From: Burkholderia cepacia ATCC 25416
GTDB lineage: Bacteria > Pseudomonadota > Gammaproteobacteria > Burkholderiales > Burkholderiaceae
NCBI RefSeq assembly: GCF_001411495.1
Contig: NZ_CP012982.1
Coordinates: 2,914,001 to 2,978,000 of the forward strand
Reading direction: 5' to 3'
Length of the DNA stretch: 64,000 nt
Shown here piece by piece: positions 1 to 8,072 of the stretch (the first letter of the stretch is position 1; every line of letters begins with the position of its first letter). The notes below the pieces were generated by a model. It had not been told where the DNA came from. It was given only the letters and a program-made list of their open reading frames with translations, and did no database searches. The translations under genes were made by a program, and so were the position numbers.

Positions 1-116
1 CCGAGCCCGTCGGATTCGATCTCGGAGCGGAGCCGGCGGACCAGCTGGCCGACCGCGAGGGTCAGGTCGGCAGCGACGATATCGGCGGAAACGCCGGATT
101 TGCGTGGAGGGTTCAT
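1..116 (-). CDS. MarR-family transcriptional regulator, N-terminal part (cut by window edge)
   Basis: Only the first 38 codons are present; the gene runs off the left edge. The start is the ATG at 116-114. The visible residues (MNPPRKSGVSADIVAADLTL, continuing AVGQLVRRLRSEI) resemble the N-terminal dimerisation helix of MarR regulators, which bind palindromic operators as dimers. The call is supported by a 30-bp perfect palindrome starting 18 bp upstream of the start codon, as expected for an autoregulated MarR gene. The winged-helix domain lies outside the window, so the family call is tentative. Confidence 0.55.
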   Translation of the reverse strand, partial: MNPPRKSGVSADIVAADLTLAVGQLVRRLRSEIESDGL

Positions 117-134
117 GCGGCGGATCATAGAACA

Positions 135-164
135 CGACAGCTAAACTTGCAAGTTTAGCTGTCG
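135..164. promoter_or_regulatory. 30-bp perfect palindrome, probable operator of the MarR-type gene
   Basis: The left arm CGACAGCTAAACTTG (135-149) is followed directly by its exact reverse complement (150-164), with no spacer. It is AT-rich against a very GC-rich background and lies 18 bp upstream of the MarR-type start codon at 116. Perfect palindromes of this kind bind dimeric regulators. The two halves both contain CTAAACTTG, the likely recognition core. Confidence 0.75.
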
Positions 165-201
165 AATTGACCGCCGGTTCGAGGTACGGCCGGGTGTGCG
201 G

Positions 202-435
202 TTACGCGCGGCGGAGCGGGACCGGTACGACCTCGTTGTATCTCGGGGTCGCGCTCTCGTGCAGCAGGTCGCCGAGGTATTGCGCGAGTTCGTCGGCGGC
301 GAGCGCGGACGGAATGTGCAGGTTGGCCGCGCGTCGCTTGCCTTCGGTGCCGAGATCGAACACGGCCCAGCGGTCGTCCTTGCGCACGACGGCGAGTAGA
401 CGGCCAAATGCGTTGAAGCGGTATTCGTCCTGCAT
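202..435 (-). CDS. Small conserved hypothetical protein (DUF7661-like)
   Basis: This is a 77-residue protein starting at the ATG at 435. It begins MQDEYRFNAFGRLLAVVR and contains an F-x-LGTEGKRR segment, then a helix with ADELAQYLGDLLHESATP. These match my memory of the small DUF7661 family found next to varied genes in Proteobacteria; its function is unknown. No signal peptide or membrane segment is visible. It lies between the D,D-peptidase gene and the MarR-type gene, all on the minus strand. The 40-bp gap to the peptidase stop suggests possible co-transcription. The family name is from recall only. Confidence 0.65.
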   Translation of the reverse strand: MQDEYRFNAFGRLLAVVRKDDRWAVFDLGTEGKRRAANLHIPSALAADELAQYLGDLLHESATPRYNEVVPVPLRRA

Positions 436-476
436 GGCTGCGCTCCCGTAGGTGAATGCGCCGGCCGCCCGCGCGC

Positions 477-1559
477 TCACTGGATCGAGCAGGACAGCCA
501 GCGATGGATCTTGATGGCATCGCTCGAGACACCCGCACGCGTCGGTGCGCCGAGCAGCACGACCGTTTCGCGGCGGCCCTTCACACGCATGCGCATCACG
601 ACGCCGTGCCCCGACTCGTTGATGAAGCCGGTTTTCTGCAGCCGGATCGGCAGGCGGCGGTAGCGGACGAGCGGGTCGGAATTCACGTACACCAGCTCGC
701 CGTCGCCCGGGCGCACGGTGGTGGACGTATCCGTCGAGAAATAGCGGATCAGCGGGTCCTGCGCCGCCGCGCCGACGAGCTTCGCGAGATCCTCGGCCGT
801 CGACACGTTGTGCGGCGACAGGCCGGTCGGCTCGCGGAAGTGCGTATGGCGCATGCCGAGCCGGCGCGCTTCGCGATTCATCGCGTTGACGAACGCGGTG
901 CGCCCGCCCGGATAGTCGCGGCTCAGCGCGGCGGCCGCGCGGTTTTCCGACGACATCAGCGCGATATGGAACATCTCGCGGCGCGACAGTTCCGAACCCA
1001 CCTGCAGGCGCGAGCCGGTGAACTTGATCGTGTCGCGGTCGCGCGCGGTGACGCGCAGCACGCCGTTCAGCGGACGGTCGGCGTCGCGCGCGACGACGGC
1101 CGTCATCAGCTTCGAGATCGACGCGATCGGCCGCACCGAACGTGCGTTGCGCGCCAGCAGCGACGTGCCGGAGTCGACGTCGAGCACGTAGGCCGCACGC
1201 GAATGCAGGGCATTGACCGCGCGCGGGGTGTAGCCGCAGCTTGCCATCAGGCGCGGTTTCGCGGCAGTCGGGCGCGGGCGGACGGTGGTCGTGCGCTTCG
1301 CGCGGCGATGCGGGGCCGGGGCGGCGTGACGCTTGATCGTCTGATGCCTCGCACTCGGGCGACGATGCTTGACCGCCTTGTGCTTGCGGTGGGGTTTCTT
1401 CTTGACGGCTTTCTTGTGCGGATGCGCGTGGGCCTGCGCGGTGCGATGCGGCTGCGCGCGCTGCGCGGACGCGTTCGCGGCGAACGCGAGCAGCAGGAAC
1501 GAGAGAGCGAGGATCAGCGTGGTCCGGGCGCGAGGCACGCGCGCGATGAGGCCGGTCAA
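477..1559 (-). CDS. pbpG: D-alanyl-D-alanine endopeptidase/carboxypeptidase (peptidase S11, PBP7-like)
   Basis: A periplasmic penicillin-binding peptidase that cleaves D-Ala-containing cross-links in peptidoglycan. The catalytic ASISKLMTAVV segment gives the SxxK box, and HNVSTAEDLAKLV and NESGHGVVM follow in the expected order for S11 enzymes. A signal peptide (LILALSFLLLAFAANASA) precedes a striking stretch of about 60-70 residues rich in His, Lys and Arg before the catalytic domain. I place the start at the TTG at 1559, because AAGGAG lies 8 bp upstream of it; this gives 360 residues. An upstream in-frame start at 1604 has no good ribosome binding site. The polybasic linker is unusual for the family. 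Confidence 0.85.
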   Translation of the reverse strand: MTGLIARVPRARTTLILALSFLLLAFAANASAQRAQPHRTAQAHAHPHKKAVKKKPHRKHKAVKHRRPSARHQTIKRHAAPAPHRRAKRTTTVRPRPTAAKPRLMASCGYTPRAVNALHSRAAYVLDVDSGTSLLARNARSVRPIASISKLMTAVVARDADRPLNGVLRVTARDRDTIKFTGSRLQVGSELSRREMFHIALMSSENRAAAALSRDYPGGRTAFVNAMNREARRLGMRHTHFREPTGLSPHNVSTAEDLAKLVGAAAQDPLIRYFSTDTSTTVRPGDGELVYVNSDPLVRYRRLPIRLQKTGFINESGHGVVMRMRVKGRRETVVLLGAPTRAGVSSDAIKIHRWLSCSIQ

Positions 1560-1789
1560 GCGAAAGTCTCCTTTCCACGCGCGAGGTGGCGGCGCGGAAT
1601 GCATGGGCGGTCAGCGGGTGCGGGAAATTATAAGGTCGATCGCGGGAGGATGACGATAGCAGCCGGCCGTCGGCGCGCTGTTTTGCCGGCTGCCGTTGCG
1701 GTGTGCCGCGTTTTGCGTCGATATGTCGCGCCGGCGTGACAAACGATGGTACGGCCGGCAAGATGGCGAGCCCATCGTCAGGAGAACCC

Positions 1790-2779
1790 ATGTCCCGCCA
1801 ACCGCACGCGCTGCCCGTGCTGCTGCTTGCATCGATCGGCAGCCTGTCCGCGACAGGTGAACTGGTTGCCTTCAACGTCGGCGCGGACGATGCGTTGTAC
1901 ACGGCATTTGCACTGGAATCGCTCGACGACCGGACACGCTCCGACGGCGCTTCGTTCGCGATCACGACACCGTCGGCTGCGCGGCGCTATCGCTTGATTG
2001 CGTGGCGGGACGGCGAAAAGCTGCTCGATCTCGTCGTCGACAACGAACCGTTCGATATTCACGAGATCCAGCCGGTGGGAGACGATCTGCTGCTGGTTTG
2101 CTGTCGATCCTGCTATCGCGGGCCGGACGACTTCGACCTGAACGGCCGCCTCTATCGGCGCGACGGCACGCGTTGCGGAGAAATACTGCTGGGCGACGGC
2201 ATCCAGTCCGTGCAGGTCACGGGCACGGGAGAAATCTGGACGTCCTATTTCGACGAAGGTGTCTTCGGCAATCTCGGCTGGGGGGCGCCGGTCGGGGCGT
2301 CCGGACTGGTCGCCTGGAGCCGGCGCGGCGAGCTGCTTCATGCGTTCTCGCCGCCCGAGGGGCTGGGCCCGATCGACGATTGTTATGCGCTCAACGTTCA
2401 AGGTGACCACGATGTCTGGCTGTATTACTACAGCGAATTCGCGCTCGTCCACTTGCGCGACCGGCAGCCTGTCGCGTCATGGCGTATTCCGGTCAAGGGC
2501 AGTCACGCGTTCGCGGTGATGGACGACCAAGCGCAACCCGGCGGGTTCGTGGCGCTGTTGTGCGGGGCATACGGCGATCGCGACGTGTTGCAGCTCGTGC
2601 GTCCGGGCACCGATGGCCAGGTACGGGTGGTACGCGCGTATCGCATGCTGAATGGTGATTCGGCGCCTGTGGGTGTGGCACGCGCGGTCGGCCGTGGTCG
2701 TGCGCTGTACGTTGTCGGCACGGACGGCAACGTGTATCGGATCGACATGGCGGGGCTTTGCGCGGCCGGTACCGCTTAA
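1790..2779 (+). CDS. Hypothetical protein, possibly beta-propeller-like
   Basis: This is a 329-residue protein whose start ATG at 1790 is preceded by AGGAG. I do not recognise a characterised family. The sequence is almost entirely short beta-type segments with repeated acidic turns. It includes the notable segment GEIWTSYFDEGVFGN and a pair of cysteines (CCRSCYRG, about residues 103-108). The alternating pattern suggests a propeller-like fold, as in uncharacterised proteins of actinobacteria and proteobacteria with a similar IWTSYFDEG signature. No convincing signal peptide is present. It stands alone between a minus-strand peptidase gene and a LysR gene. Its function is unknown. Confidence 0.7.
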   Translation: MSRQPHALPVLLLASIGSLSATGELVAFNVGADDALYTAFALESLDDRTRSDGASFAITTPSAARRYRLIAWRDGEKLLDLVVDNEPFDIHEIQPVGDDLLLVCCRSCYRGPDDFDLNGRLYRRDGTRCGEILLGDGIQSVQVTGTGEIWTSYFDEGVFGNLGWGAPVGASGLVAWSRRGELLHAFSPPEGLGPIDDCYALNVQGDHDVWLYYYSEFALVHLRDRQPVASWRIPVKGSHAFAVMDDQAQPGGFVALLCGAYGDRDVLQLVRPGTDGQVRVVRAYRMLNGDSAPVGVARAVGRGRALYVVGTDGNVYRIDMAGLCAAGTA

Positions 2780-3105
2780 CGCGGCCAGTTCCGCCGCGAC
2801 ACGACCGCGAAACTGATCGCGATCGACCCCGTTACCACGCGCGGCGGCGGGTCGTCGAGCGCATCGCCGAAGCGAAAACGGCGGCTGCGTCCGTCGCTGC
2901 GTTCGGCACGACGTTTCGGCGCACGTGTATCGGCCGCGGCGGTGCGTTCGTTCGCGACGGCTATATCGCACGGCTGGTCGGCCACGCAGTCGGCGGCATG
3001 ATCGAGGGGCATGACAGTCGGTTCCGGGAAGGGCATGCCCGTATTGAACGTCATTGCATTCGATCGGTAAAATGAATGTTTCAATCGTTACGATTCCTTT
3101 TAAGA
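2780..3105. other. Gene-poor stretch upstream of a LysR gene
   Basis: No supported gene was found. A minus-strand reading frame covers most of it (2776-3054/3084) but has no ribosome binding site, resembles nothing I know, and abuts the stop of the neighbouring gene. The AT-richer end (about 3040-3105) is where the LysR promoter should lie. Confidence 0.5.
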
Positions 3106-3981
3106 ATGGAATTGAAACTGCTGCGTACGTTCCTGACCGTCACCGAGCTGTGCCATTTCAGCCGTGCGGCCGATGCGCTGCACATGAGCCAGCCGGCACT
3201 GAGCAAGCAGATCGGCGCGCTGGAGGCGAGCCTCGGCGGCAAGCTGTTCGAGCGCGGGCGGCACGGCGCGGAGCTGACGCCGTTCGGTGAGCGTTTCCTG
3301 CCCGACGCGCAGGCGCTCGTGCGCGATGCCGACGAGATCCTCGCGCGCGCACGGGAGGCGACCAGCGGGCAGCGCGGGCATCTGCGGCTCGGCATTTGCC
3401 TGTCGGTGCTGACGATCGTGCCGAAGCGGGTCGCGGAGTTTCGTCGCCGCAATCCGGGCATTGCGGTCACGTTGAGCGACCTGTCGTCGTCCGAGCAGAC
3501 ACGCCGGCTGCGCGCGGGCAAGCTCGATGCCGGGTTTCTGCGCCTGCCGGCCGACGAAGGCTTGTCGTCGTTCAAGGTGGTCGATGAGGGGCTCGCGCTG
3601 GCGGTGCCGCCGCATCTCGGCTTCAAGCGCGTGCCGGCCGATCTCGACGTGCTCAACGAGATCGGCTTCATCGCGCTGCAGCGTGCGCGGGGCCCGGGGC
3701 TCGCCGCGCAGATCGATCGATGGTGCGTCGAGCGCCGCTTCGTGCCGCACGTGACACAGCAGGCCGAGGACGTGCAGTCGGTGCTGACGTCGGTCGCGGC
3801 CGGTGTCGGCGTCGCGTTCATTCCGTCGCGCGCGCAGTACCTGCTGCGCGATGCGACAGTGCTGCCGCTCGATGGCCGGGACGCAAAGTGGCGCGTCGGG
3901 CTGGCGTGGCGGTCGGATCGCGACGATCCCGTGACCACGCGCTTCGTGTCGTTCATGCGCGCCGCGATCAAGGACGCCTGA
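3106..3981 (+). CDS. LysR-family transcriptional regulator
   Basis: This 291-residue regulator starts MELKLLRTFLTV. It has the typical LysR N-terminal winged helix (CHFSRAADALHMSQPALSKQIGALE, about residues 15-39) and a C-terminal substrate-binding domain that would sense a small effector. An upstream in-frame ATG at 3076 would add 10 residues, but 3106 fits the family's usual N-terminus. The effector-domain segment LRLGICLSVLTIVPKR resembles the CatR/BenM-like group. There is no divergent metabolic gene beside it, so its target cannot be read from context. Confidence 0.9.
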   Translation: MELKLLRTFLTVTELCHFSRAADALHMSQPALSKQIGALEASLGGKLFERGRHGAELTPFGERFLPDAQALVRDADEILARAREATSGQRGHLRLGICLSVLTIVPKRVAEFRRRNPGIAVTLSDLSSSEQTRRLRAGKLDAGFLRLPADEGLSSFKVVDEGLALAVPPHLGFKRVPADLDVLNEIGFIALQRARGPGLAAQIDRWCVERRFVPHVTQQAEDVQSVLTSVAAGVGVAFIPSRAQYLLRDATVLPLDGRDAKWRVGLAWRSDRDDPVTTRFVSFMRAAIKDA

Positions 3982-4055
3982 CGGGCGAAGCGATATAGTC
4001 TCCGCAATCGGCGCTGAATGCGCGAACGAATACCTGTCTGCTACGGACCGAACCG

Positions 4056-4340
4056 ATGACCTCAGAATCCGACGAATCCCCGCTCGATCCCGCACTCGTC
4101 GCGACGCTCGCAACGCTGAACGACGCCGCGAGCGATCCGGCCGGCAAGACCTGGTCGTTGCCGAAGATCGCGAAACGCACGCAACTGCCGATGAGCACGC
4201 TGCGCCGCGTGCTGACGCAGCTCGACGCCGCGGGCCTGAGTACGACGACGCTGAACGAAGACGGCACCGGCAGCGCCGCGCTGACCGACGAAGGGCGCGC
4301 CGTGTGCGCGCAACTGTTCGGCGCGAACGACACGCAATGA
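4056..4340 (+). CDS. Small winged-helix DNA-binding protein
   Basis: A 94-residue protein beginning MTSESDESPLDPALVATLA. The middle (TWSLPKIAKRTQLPMSTLRRVLTQLDAAGL) is a clear helix-turn-helix, followed by a wing-like segment (TLNEDGTGSAALTDEGRAV). It looks like the small IclR/MarR-type winged-helix proteins found as stand-alone genes in Burkholderia. It has no sensor domain. It lies 74 bp after the LysR gene, possibly on the same transcript, and is followed immediately by a bidirectional terminator. Its target is unknown. Confidence 0.75.
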   Translation: MTSESDESPLDPALVATLATLNDAASDPAGKTWSLPKIAKRTQLPMSTLRRVLTQLDAAGLSTTTLNEDGTGSAALTDEGRAVCAQLFGANDTQ

Positions 4341-4343
4341 AAA

Positions 4344-4366
4344 ACGGGCCGCTGGAAGCGGCCCGT
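4344..4366. terminator. Bidirectional terminator hairpin
   Basis: Perfect 10-bp stem ACGGGCCGCT / AGCGGCCCGT with a 3-base loop. On the minus strand it is followed by a run of T (TTTTTCA), a classic intrinsic terminator for the outer-membrane protein gene; the hairpin also sits just after the plus-strand winged-helix gene. Confidence 0.8.
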
Positions 4367-4410
4367 CGTCTGGCGGTTCGGTATGCGGTTCGATGCCGCA
4401 CACCTGCGTG

Positions 4411-5154
4411 TCACCACCGCACCGTGACGCCGCCCATCACCGAATGATCGTAGGTCTGGTCGTTCAGCCCGCGCCGATAGCCGATGTCGAGATCGAGCCA
4501 CGGCTTCGGCGAATAGATCGCGCCCGCGATCGCGAATGCGGGATTCGCGCCGGCACCGCGCTCCGTGTTGCGCGACGTGCCGATGTCGGCCACGATCTGC
4601 AGCTTGTCGGTCGCCTTGTAGATCGCCGCGCCCGACACGGCCCAGATCGACGTCAGGTCGCCCTGGCGATTCGGCTGGTACGTCATGCCCGCATTCGCGA
4701 GGAACGAAAACCGCGCGACGTCGAGCTGTGCGAGCAGCGTTGCGCCGGCACCCGCGCGGCCGGTGCCGAGCCCGCGCCGGTCGTTGCCGGTCGGCGTCGT
4801 CAGTTTCGGCTTCAGCGCGATCGACAGCGGGCCGCGTTCGACGAACCGCCATTTCATGCCGATCTCGACATCGCCGAGCCCGGCGCCATGTTCGTCGGAG
4901 CGTGCCTGCAGATGCGTGTAAGGCACGTTCACGTAGAGATCGACGCGTTCGCCGAACCCGCGCGTGAGCGTCGCGTTCCACAGCTGGTGGCGGCCGTTTT
5001 CTTCCTGTTTCGAGGTTTCCTCGGCGTTGAACTCGAACTGCCGGTTCGCGTTGCCCTGCGTGCCCGTGTCGTCGCTGACGAGCGGATGGGTGGCGAGGGC
5101 ATCGAACGGCGCGAGGAGGGCGCTCGCGGCTGCGAGCGGAAGCATTCTCTTCAT
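4411..5154 (-). CDS. Outer-membrane beta-barrel protein (phenol MetA-pathway transporter-like family)
   Basis: This is a 247-residue protein with a signal peptide (MKRMLPLAAASALLAPFDALA). Alternating beta strands end in an aromatic residue (GGVTVRW), typical of outer-membrane barrels. Segments such as VDLYVNVPYTHLQ, GLGDVEIGMKWRF and LKPKLTTPTGN match the pattern of the putative outer-membrane family linked to phenol degradation (PF13557). AGGTGA upstream supports the ATG at 5154 over an earlier one at 5175. It lies downstream of mgtA, separated by a strong hairpin, so it is probably transcribed separately. The substrate is unknown. Confidence 0.7.
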   Translation of the reverse strand: MKRMLPLAAASALLAPFDALATHPLVSDDTGTQGNANRQFEFNAEETSKQEENGRHQLWNATLTRGFGERVDLYVNVPYTHLQARSDEHGAGLGDVEIGMKWRFVERGPLSIALKPKLTTPTGNDRRGLGTGRAGAGATLLAQLDVARFSFLANAGMTYQPNRQGDLTSIWAVSGAAIYKATDKLQIVADIGTSRNTERGAGANPAFAIAGAIYSPKPWLDLDIGYRRGLNDQTYDHSVMGGVTVRW

Positions 5155-5180
5155 TGCATCACCTGTGTCGTGCATGGCGG

Positions 5181-5218
5181 GCCGGCCGGCCCACGGCGAA
5201 GCGCGTGGGCCGGCCGGC
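5181..5218 (-). terminator. Strong hairpin after mgtA
   Basis: Perfect 15-bp stem (GCCGGCCGGCCCACG, 5181-5195, with its complement at 5204-5218) and an 8-base loop, placed 16 bp after the mgtA stop. There is no T-run on the minus strand, so termination may be imperfect or need Rho. Confidence 0.6.
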
Positions 5219-5233
5219 TTCAGGCCGGGACCA

Positions 5234-7999
5234 TCAGAACCACTGCTTGTAGCGGCGCACGTAGATCGTCTTGACGATCTGCGCGAGCAGGATATAGCCG
5301 ACCATCGTCGCGGCGAGCCACAGCCAGAAGGTGCCCGGCAGGTGCATGAAGCCGAGCGACTCCGCGAACGGCGAGAACGGCAGCCAGCAGCCGATCGCGA
5401 TCGCGGTGAACGTTGACAGCAGCACCGGCAGCGCGGCCGTGCTCTGCAGGAACGGGATCTTCTGCGTGCGCAGCAGGTGCACGACGAGCGTCTGCGACAC
5501 GAGGCTCTCGATGAACCAGCCCGAGTTCATCACGATCTGGCCGCCCGCGCCGCCGTTCAGGTGATACATCGCACCCGCGCCGAATACCGTCCACATCAGG
5601 ATGTACGTCGTGATGTCGAACACCGACGACGTCGGCCCGACCCACAGCATGAAGCGGCTGATGTTGCCGGCTTCCCACTTGCGCGGCTTCTTCAGGAACT
5701 CGGGGTCCATCTTGTCCCACGGCAGCAGCATCTGCGACGTGTCGTAGATCAGGTTCAGCACGAGCAGCTGCGTCGCGAGCATCGGCTCCCACGGCAGGAA
5801 CGCGCTCGCGACGAGCACCGAGAACACGTTGCCGAAGTTCGAGCTCGCGGTCATGTTCAGGTACTTCAGGATGTTGCCGAACGTCTCGCGGCCCTTGATC
5901 ACGCCTTCCTCGAGCACCATCAGGCTCTTTTCGAGCAGGATGATGTCGGCGGTTTCCTTCGCGATGTCGGCGCCGCTGTCGACCGAGATGCCGACGTCGG
6001 CGTCGCGCAGCGCGGGGGCGTCGTTGATGCCGTCGCCGAGGAAGCCGACCGTGTGGCCGTTCGCCTGCAGCGCCTTGACGATGCGTGCCTTCTGCAGCGG
6101 CGTCAGTTTCGCGAACACGGTCGTGCGTTCGACGACCTGCGCGAGCGTCGCGTCGTCGAGCGCTTCGATCTCCGTGCCGAGGATCGGCTTGCCGGGTTCG
6201 AGGCCGACCTGGCGGCACACCTTCATCGTGACGATCGGGTTGTCGCCCGTCAGCACCTTCACGGCGACACCGTTTTCGCGCAGCGCGGCGAGCGCCGGCG
6301 CGGCCGATTCCTTCGGCGGGTCGAGGAAGGTCAGGAAGCCGCGCACGACGAGGTCGTGTTCGTCGGCGGTGCGGTACTGCTGGCGCTCGTCGCCGCGCGG
6401 GATCGTGCGCGTCGCGAGCACGAGCACGCGGAAGCCGTCCTCGTTGTACGCGCTCGCCTGTTCGAGCAGCCGCTTGCGCGCGACGAAGTCGAGCGGACGC
6501 ACGCCGTCTTCATCCTGCACGTGCGTGGAGACGGCCAGCATCTCCTCGACCGCGCCCTTGCAGATCAGCAGGTGCGTGCCGCGCGTATCCTCGACGACGA
6601 CCGACAGGCGGCGCCGTACGAAGTCGAACGGCAGTTCGTCGATCTTCTTGTAGCCCTGCGGCTTCACGCGCTCGCCGATCTCGTCGGCACGTGCGACGAC
6701 CGCGATGTCGATCAGGTTCTTCTGCCCGCTCTGGTGGAAGCTGTTCAGCCAGCCGAGCCGCAGGATGTCCTCGTTCTTGTGGCCCGACAGGTCGAGGTGA
6801 TGCTCGAGGATGATCTTGTCCTGCGTGAGCGTGCCGGTCTTGTCGGTGCACAGCACGTCCATCGCGCCGAAGTTCTGCACCGAATTCAGGCGTTTCACGA
6901 CGACCTTGCGGCGCGCCATCGCGACCGCGCCGCGCGCGAGGTTCGCGCTGACGATCATCGGCAGCATCTCGGGCGTGAGGCCCACGGCCACCGCGAGCGC
7001 GAACGTGAGCGCGCTCAGCCAGTCGCCCTTGGTCAGCCCGTTGATCATGAACACGATCGGCACCATCACGAACATGAACTTGATCAGCAGCCAGCTCACG
7101 CTCGCGACGCCGCGGTCGAAGCTCGTCTCGATGCGCTTGTGGCTCACGACGTTGCGCGCGAGCGAGCCGAAGTAGGTGTCCTCGCCGGTCGCGACGACGA
7201 CGGCCGTCGCCGTGCCGCTGACGACGTTGGTGCCCATGAAGCAGACGTTCTCGAGATCGAGCAACGATGCCGACGTATCGGTCGCCGCACCGGCCGCGCG
7301 CGTGCCGGCGGATTTGCCCGCGACCGCGCCGAGCGTGTCGTACTTCTCGACCGGCAGCGCTTCGCCGGTCAGCACGGCCTGGCTGATGAACAGGTCGCGC
7401 GACGCGAGCAGGCGCACGTCCGCCGGGATCATGTCGCCGGCCGACAGGTGCACGATGTCGCCGGTCACGACTTCGCGCATCGGCACCTCGCGGCGGGACG
7501 GCTCGGACGTGTCGGTCACCGCGCGCTGCACGGTCGCGGTCGTGCGGACCATCGCCTTCAGCTTCTCGGCCGCGCGCAGCGAGCGGAATTCCTGCACGAA
7601 GCGCAGCAGCGCGCTGATCGTGACCATCGTCAGCAGGATCGTCATGCCGACGTAGTCGCGATCGTCGGGTGCGGCGAAGTAGACGTCGGTGAAGAAGCTG
7701 ATGGCGGCCAGCACCAGCAGCACGTAGACGAACGGGTTGTGGAACGAGAGCAGCAGCTGGCGGGTCCAGTGCGGCGGCTTGTCGTGCGCGATTTCGTTCG
7801 GGCCGTCGTGCTGCAGGCGGCCGGCGGCCTGGTCGTAGGTGAGGCCGCGCGTGCTGGTGTTCAGCGACTTCAGCGTGTCTTCGAGCGGACGGGCCGCTTC
7901 CTGCGCGGCGCGCATGATGCGCGGTTCGTTCTGCGGGCCGGCGCCGGCCTTGATGAAGCCGCGTTGTTTCTTGTGCGAGGTGTTGTGTCGTGTTGTCAT
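5234..7999 (-). CDS. mgtA: Magnesium-translocating P-type ATPase MgtA
   Basis: A 921-residue inner-membrane P3B-type ATPase that imports Mg2+. Phosphorylation motif DKTGTLT is at about residue 385, with the hinge motif TGDNPIVT and GDGINDAPALRDADVG further on. The family's paired N- and C-terminal membrane segments are present. Length agrees with MgtA/MgtB (about 900). AAGGAG, spaced 6 bp from ATG 7999, supports this start over an upstream in-frame codon at 8017. The ribosome binding site is predicted to be masked by a hairpin, and a short proline-rich ORF ends 47 bp upstream. This implies leader-peptide control like that known for Salmonella mgtA, although the sequences are unrelated. Confidence 0.95.
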   Translation of the reverse strand: MTTRHNTSHKKQRGFIKAGAGPQNEPRIMRAAQEAARPLEDTLKSLNTSTRGLTYDQAAGRLQHDGPNEIAHDKPPHWTRQLLLSFHNPFVYVLLVLAAISFFTDVYFAAPDDRDYVGMTILLTMVTISALLRFVQEFRSLRAAEKLKAMVRTTATVQRAVTDTSEPSRREVPMREVVTGDIVHLSAGDMIPADVRLLASRDLFISQAVLTGEALPVEKYDTLGAVAGKSAGTRAAGAATDTSASLLDLENVCFMGTNVVSGTATAVVVATGEDTYFGSLARNVVSHKRIETSFDRGVASVSWLLIKFMFVMVPIVFMINGLTKGDWLSALTFALAVAVGLTPEMLPMIVSANLARGAVAMARRKVVVKRLNSVQNFGAMDVLCTDKTGTLTQDKIILEHHLDLSGHKNEDILRLGWLNSFHQSGQKNLIDIAVVARADEIGERVKPQGYKKIDELPFDFVRRRLSVVVEDTRGTHLLICKGAVEEMLAVSTHVQDEDGVRPLDFVARKRLLEQASAYNEDGFRVLVLATRTIPRGDERQQYRTADEHDLVVRGFLTFLDPPKESAAPALAALRENGVAVKVLTGDNPIVTMKVCRQVGLEPGKPILGTEIEALDDATLAQVVERTTVFAKLTPLQKARIVKALQANGHTVGFLGDGINDAPALRDADVGISVDSGADIAKETADIILLEKSLMVLEEGVIKGRETFGNILKYLNMTASSNFGNVFSVLVASAFLPWEPMLATQLLVLNLIYDTSQMLLPWDKMDPEFLKKPRKWEAGNISRFMLWVGPTSSVFDITTYILMWTVFGAGAMYHLNGGAGGQIVMNSGWFIESLVSQTLVVHLLRTQKIPFLQSTAALPVLLSTFTAIAIGCWLPFSPFAESLGFMHLPGTFWLWLAATMVGYILLAQIVKTIYVRRYKQWF

Positions 8000-8001
8000 G
8001 A

Positions 8002-8072
8002 GTCGCTCCTTGCGCACGAGGCGGCGGGCGGGGAGCGACCGTGACGTTATCGACGCACGAGCGCTCCCCGCC
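8002..8072 (-). promoter_or_regulatory. Mutually exclusive hairpins at the mgtA ribosome binding site
   Basis: Read on the mgtA mRNA there are three segments. Segment A (8062-8072) lies inside the end of the leader ORF. Segment B (8027-8037/8039) follows the leader stop, and segment C (8002-8009) contains GGAG of the mgtA ribosome binding site. A and B pair perfectly over 11 bp (GGCGGGGAGCG with CGCTCCCCGCC). B and C pair perfectly over 8 bp (GTCGCTCC with GGAGCGAC). The two share B bases 8032-8037, so only one can form. B:C would hide the start signal, and A:B would free it. The pairing is seen directly; the switching role is inferred. Confidence 0.6.

Noticed and set aside
202..1965. A minus-strand frame of 587 codons over the D,D-peptidase
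   Set aside because: Only its last 77 codons (from 435) look like a real gene; the rest is a shadow of the peptidase gene and its upstream region in another frame.
2776..3084. A minus-strand frame between the hypothetical gene and the LysR gene
   Set aside because: No ribosome binding site at either possible start, no recognisable domain, and its stop overlaps the neighbouring gene's end. It cannot be excluded entirely.
5477..8044. A plus-strand reading frame of 855 codons across mgtA
   Set aside because: It is the antisense shadow of mgtA, rich in Arg, Glu and His, with no motif or ribosome binding site.
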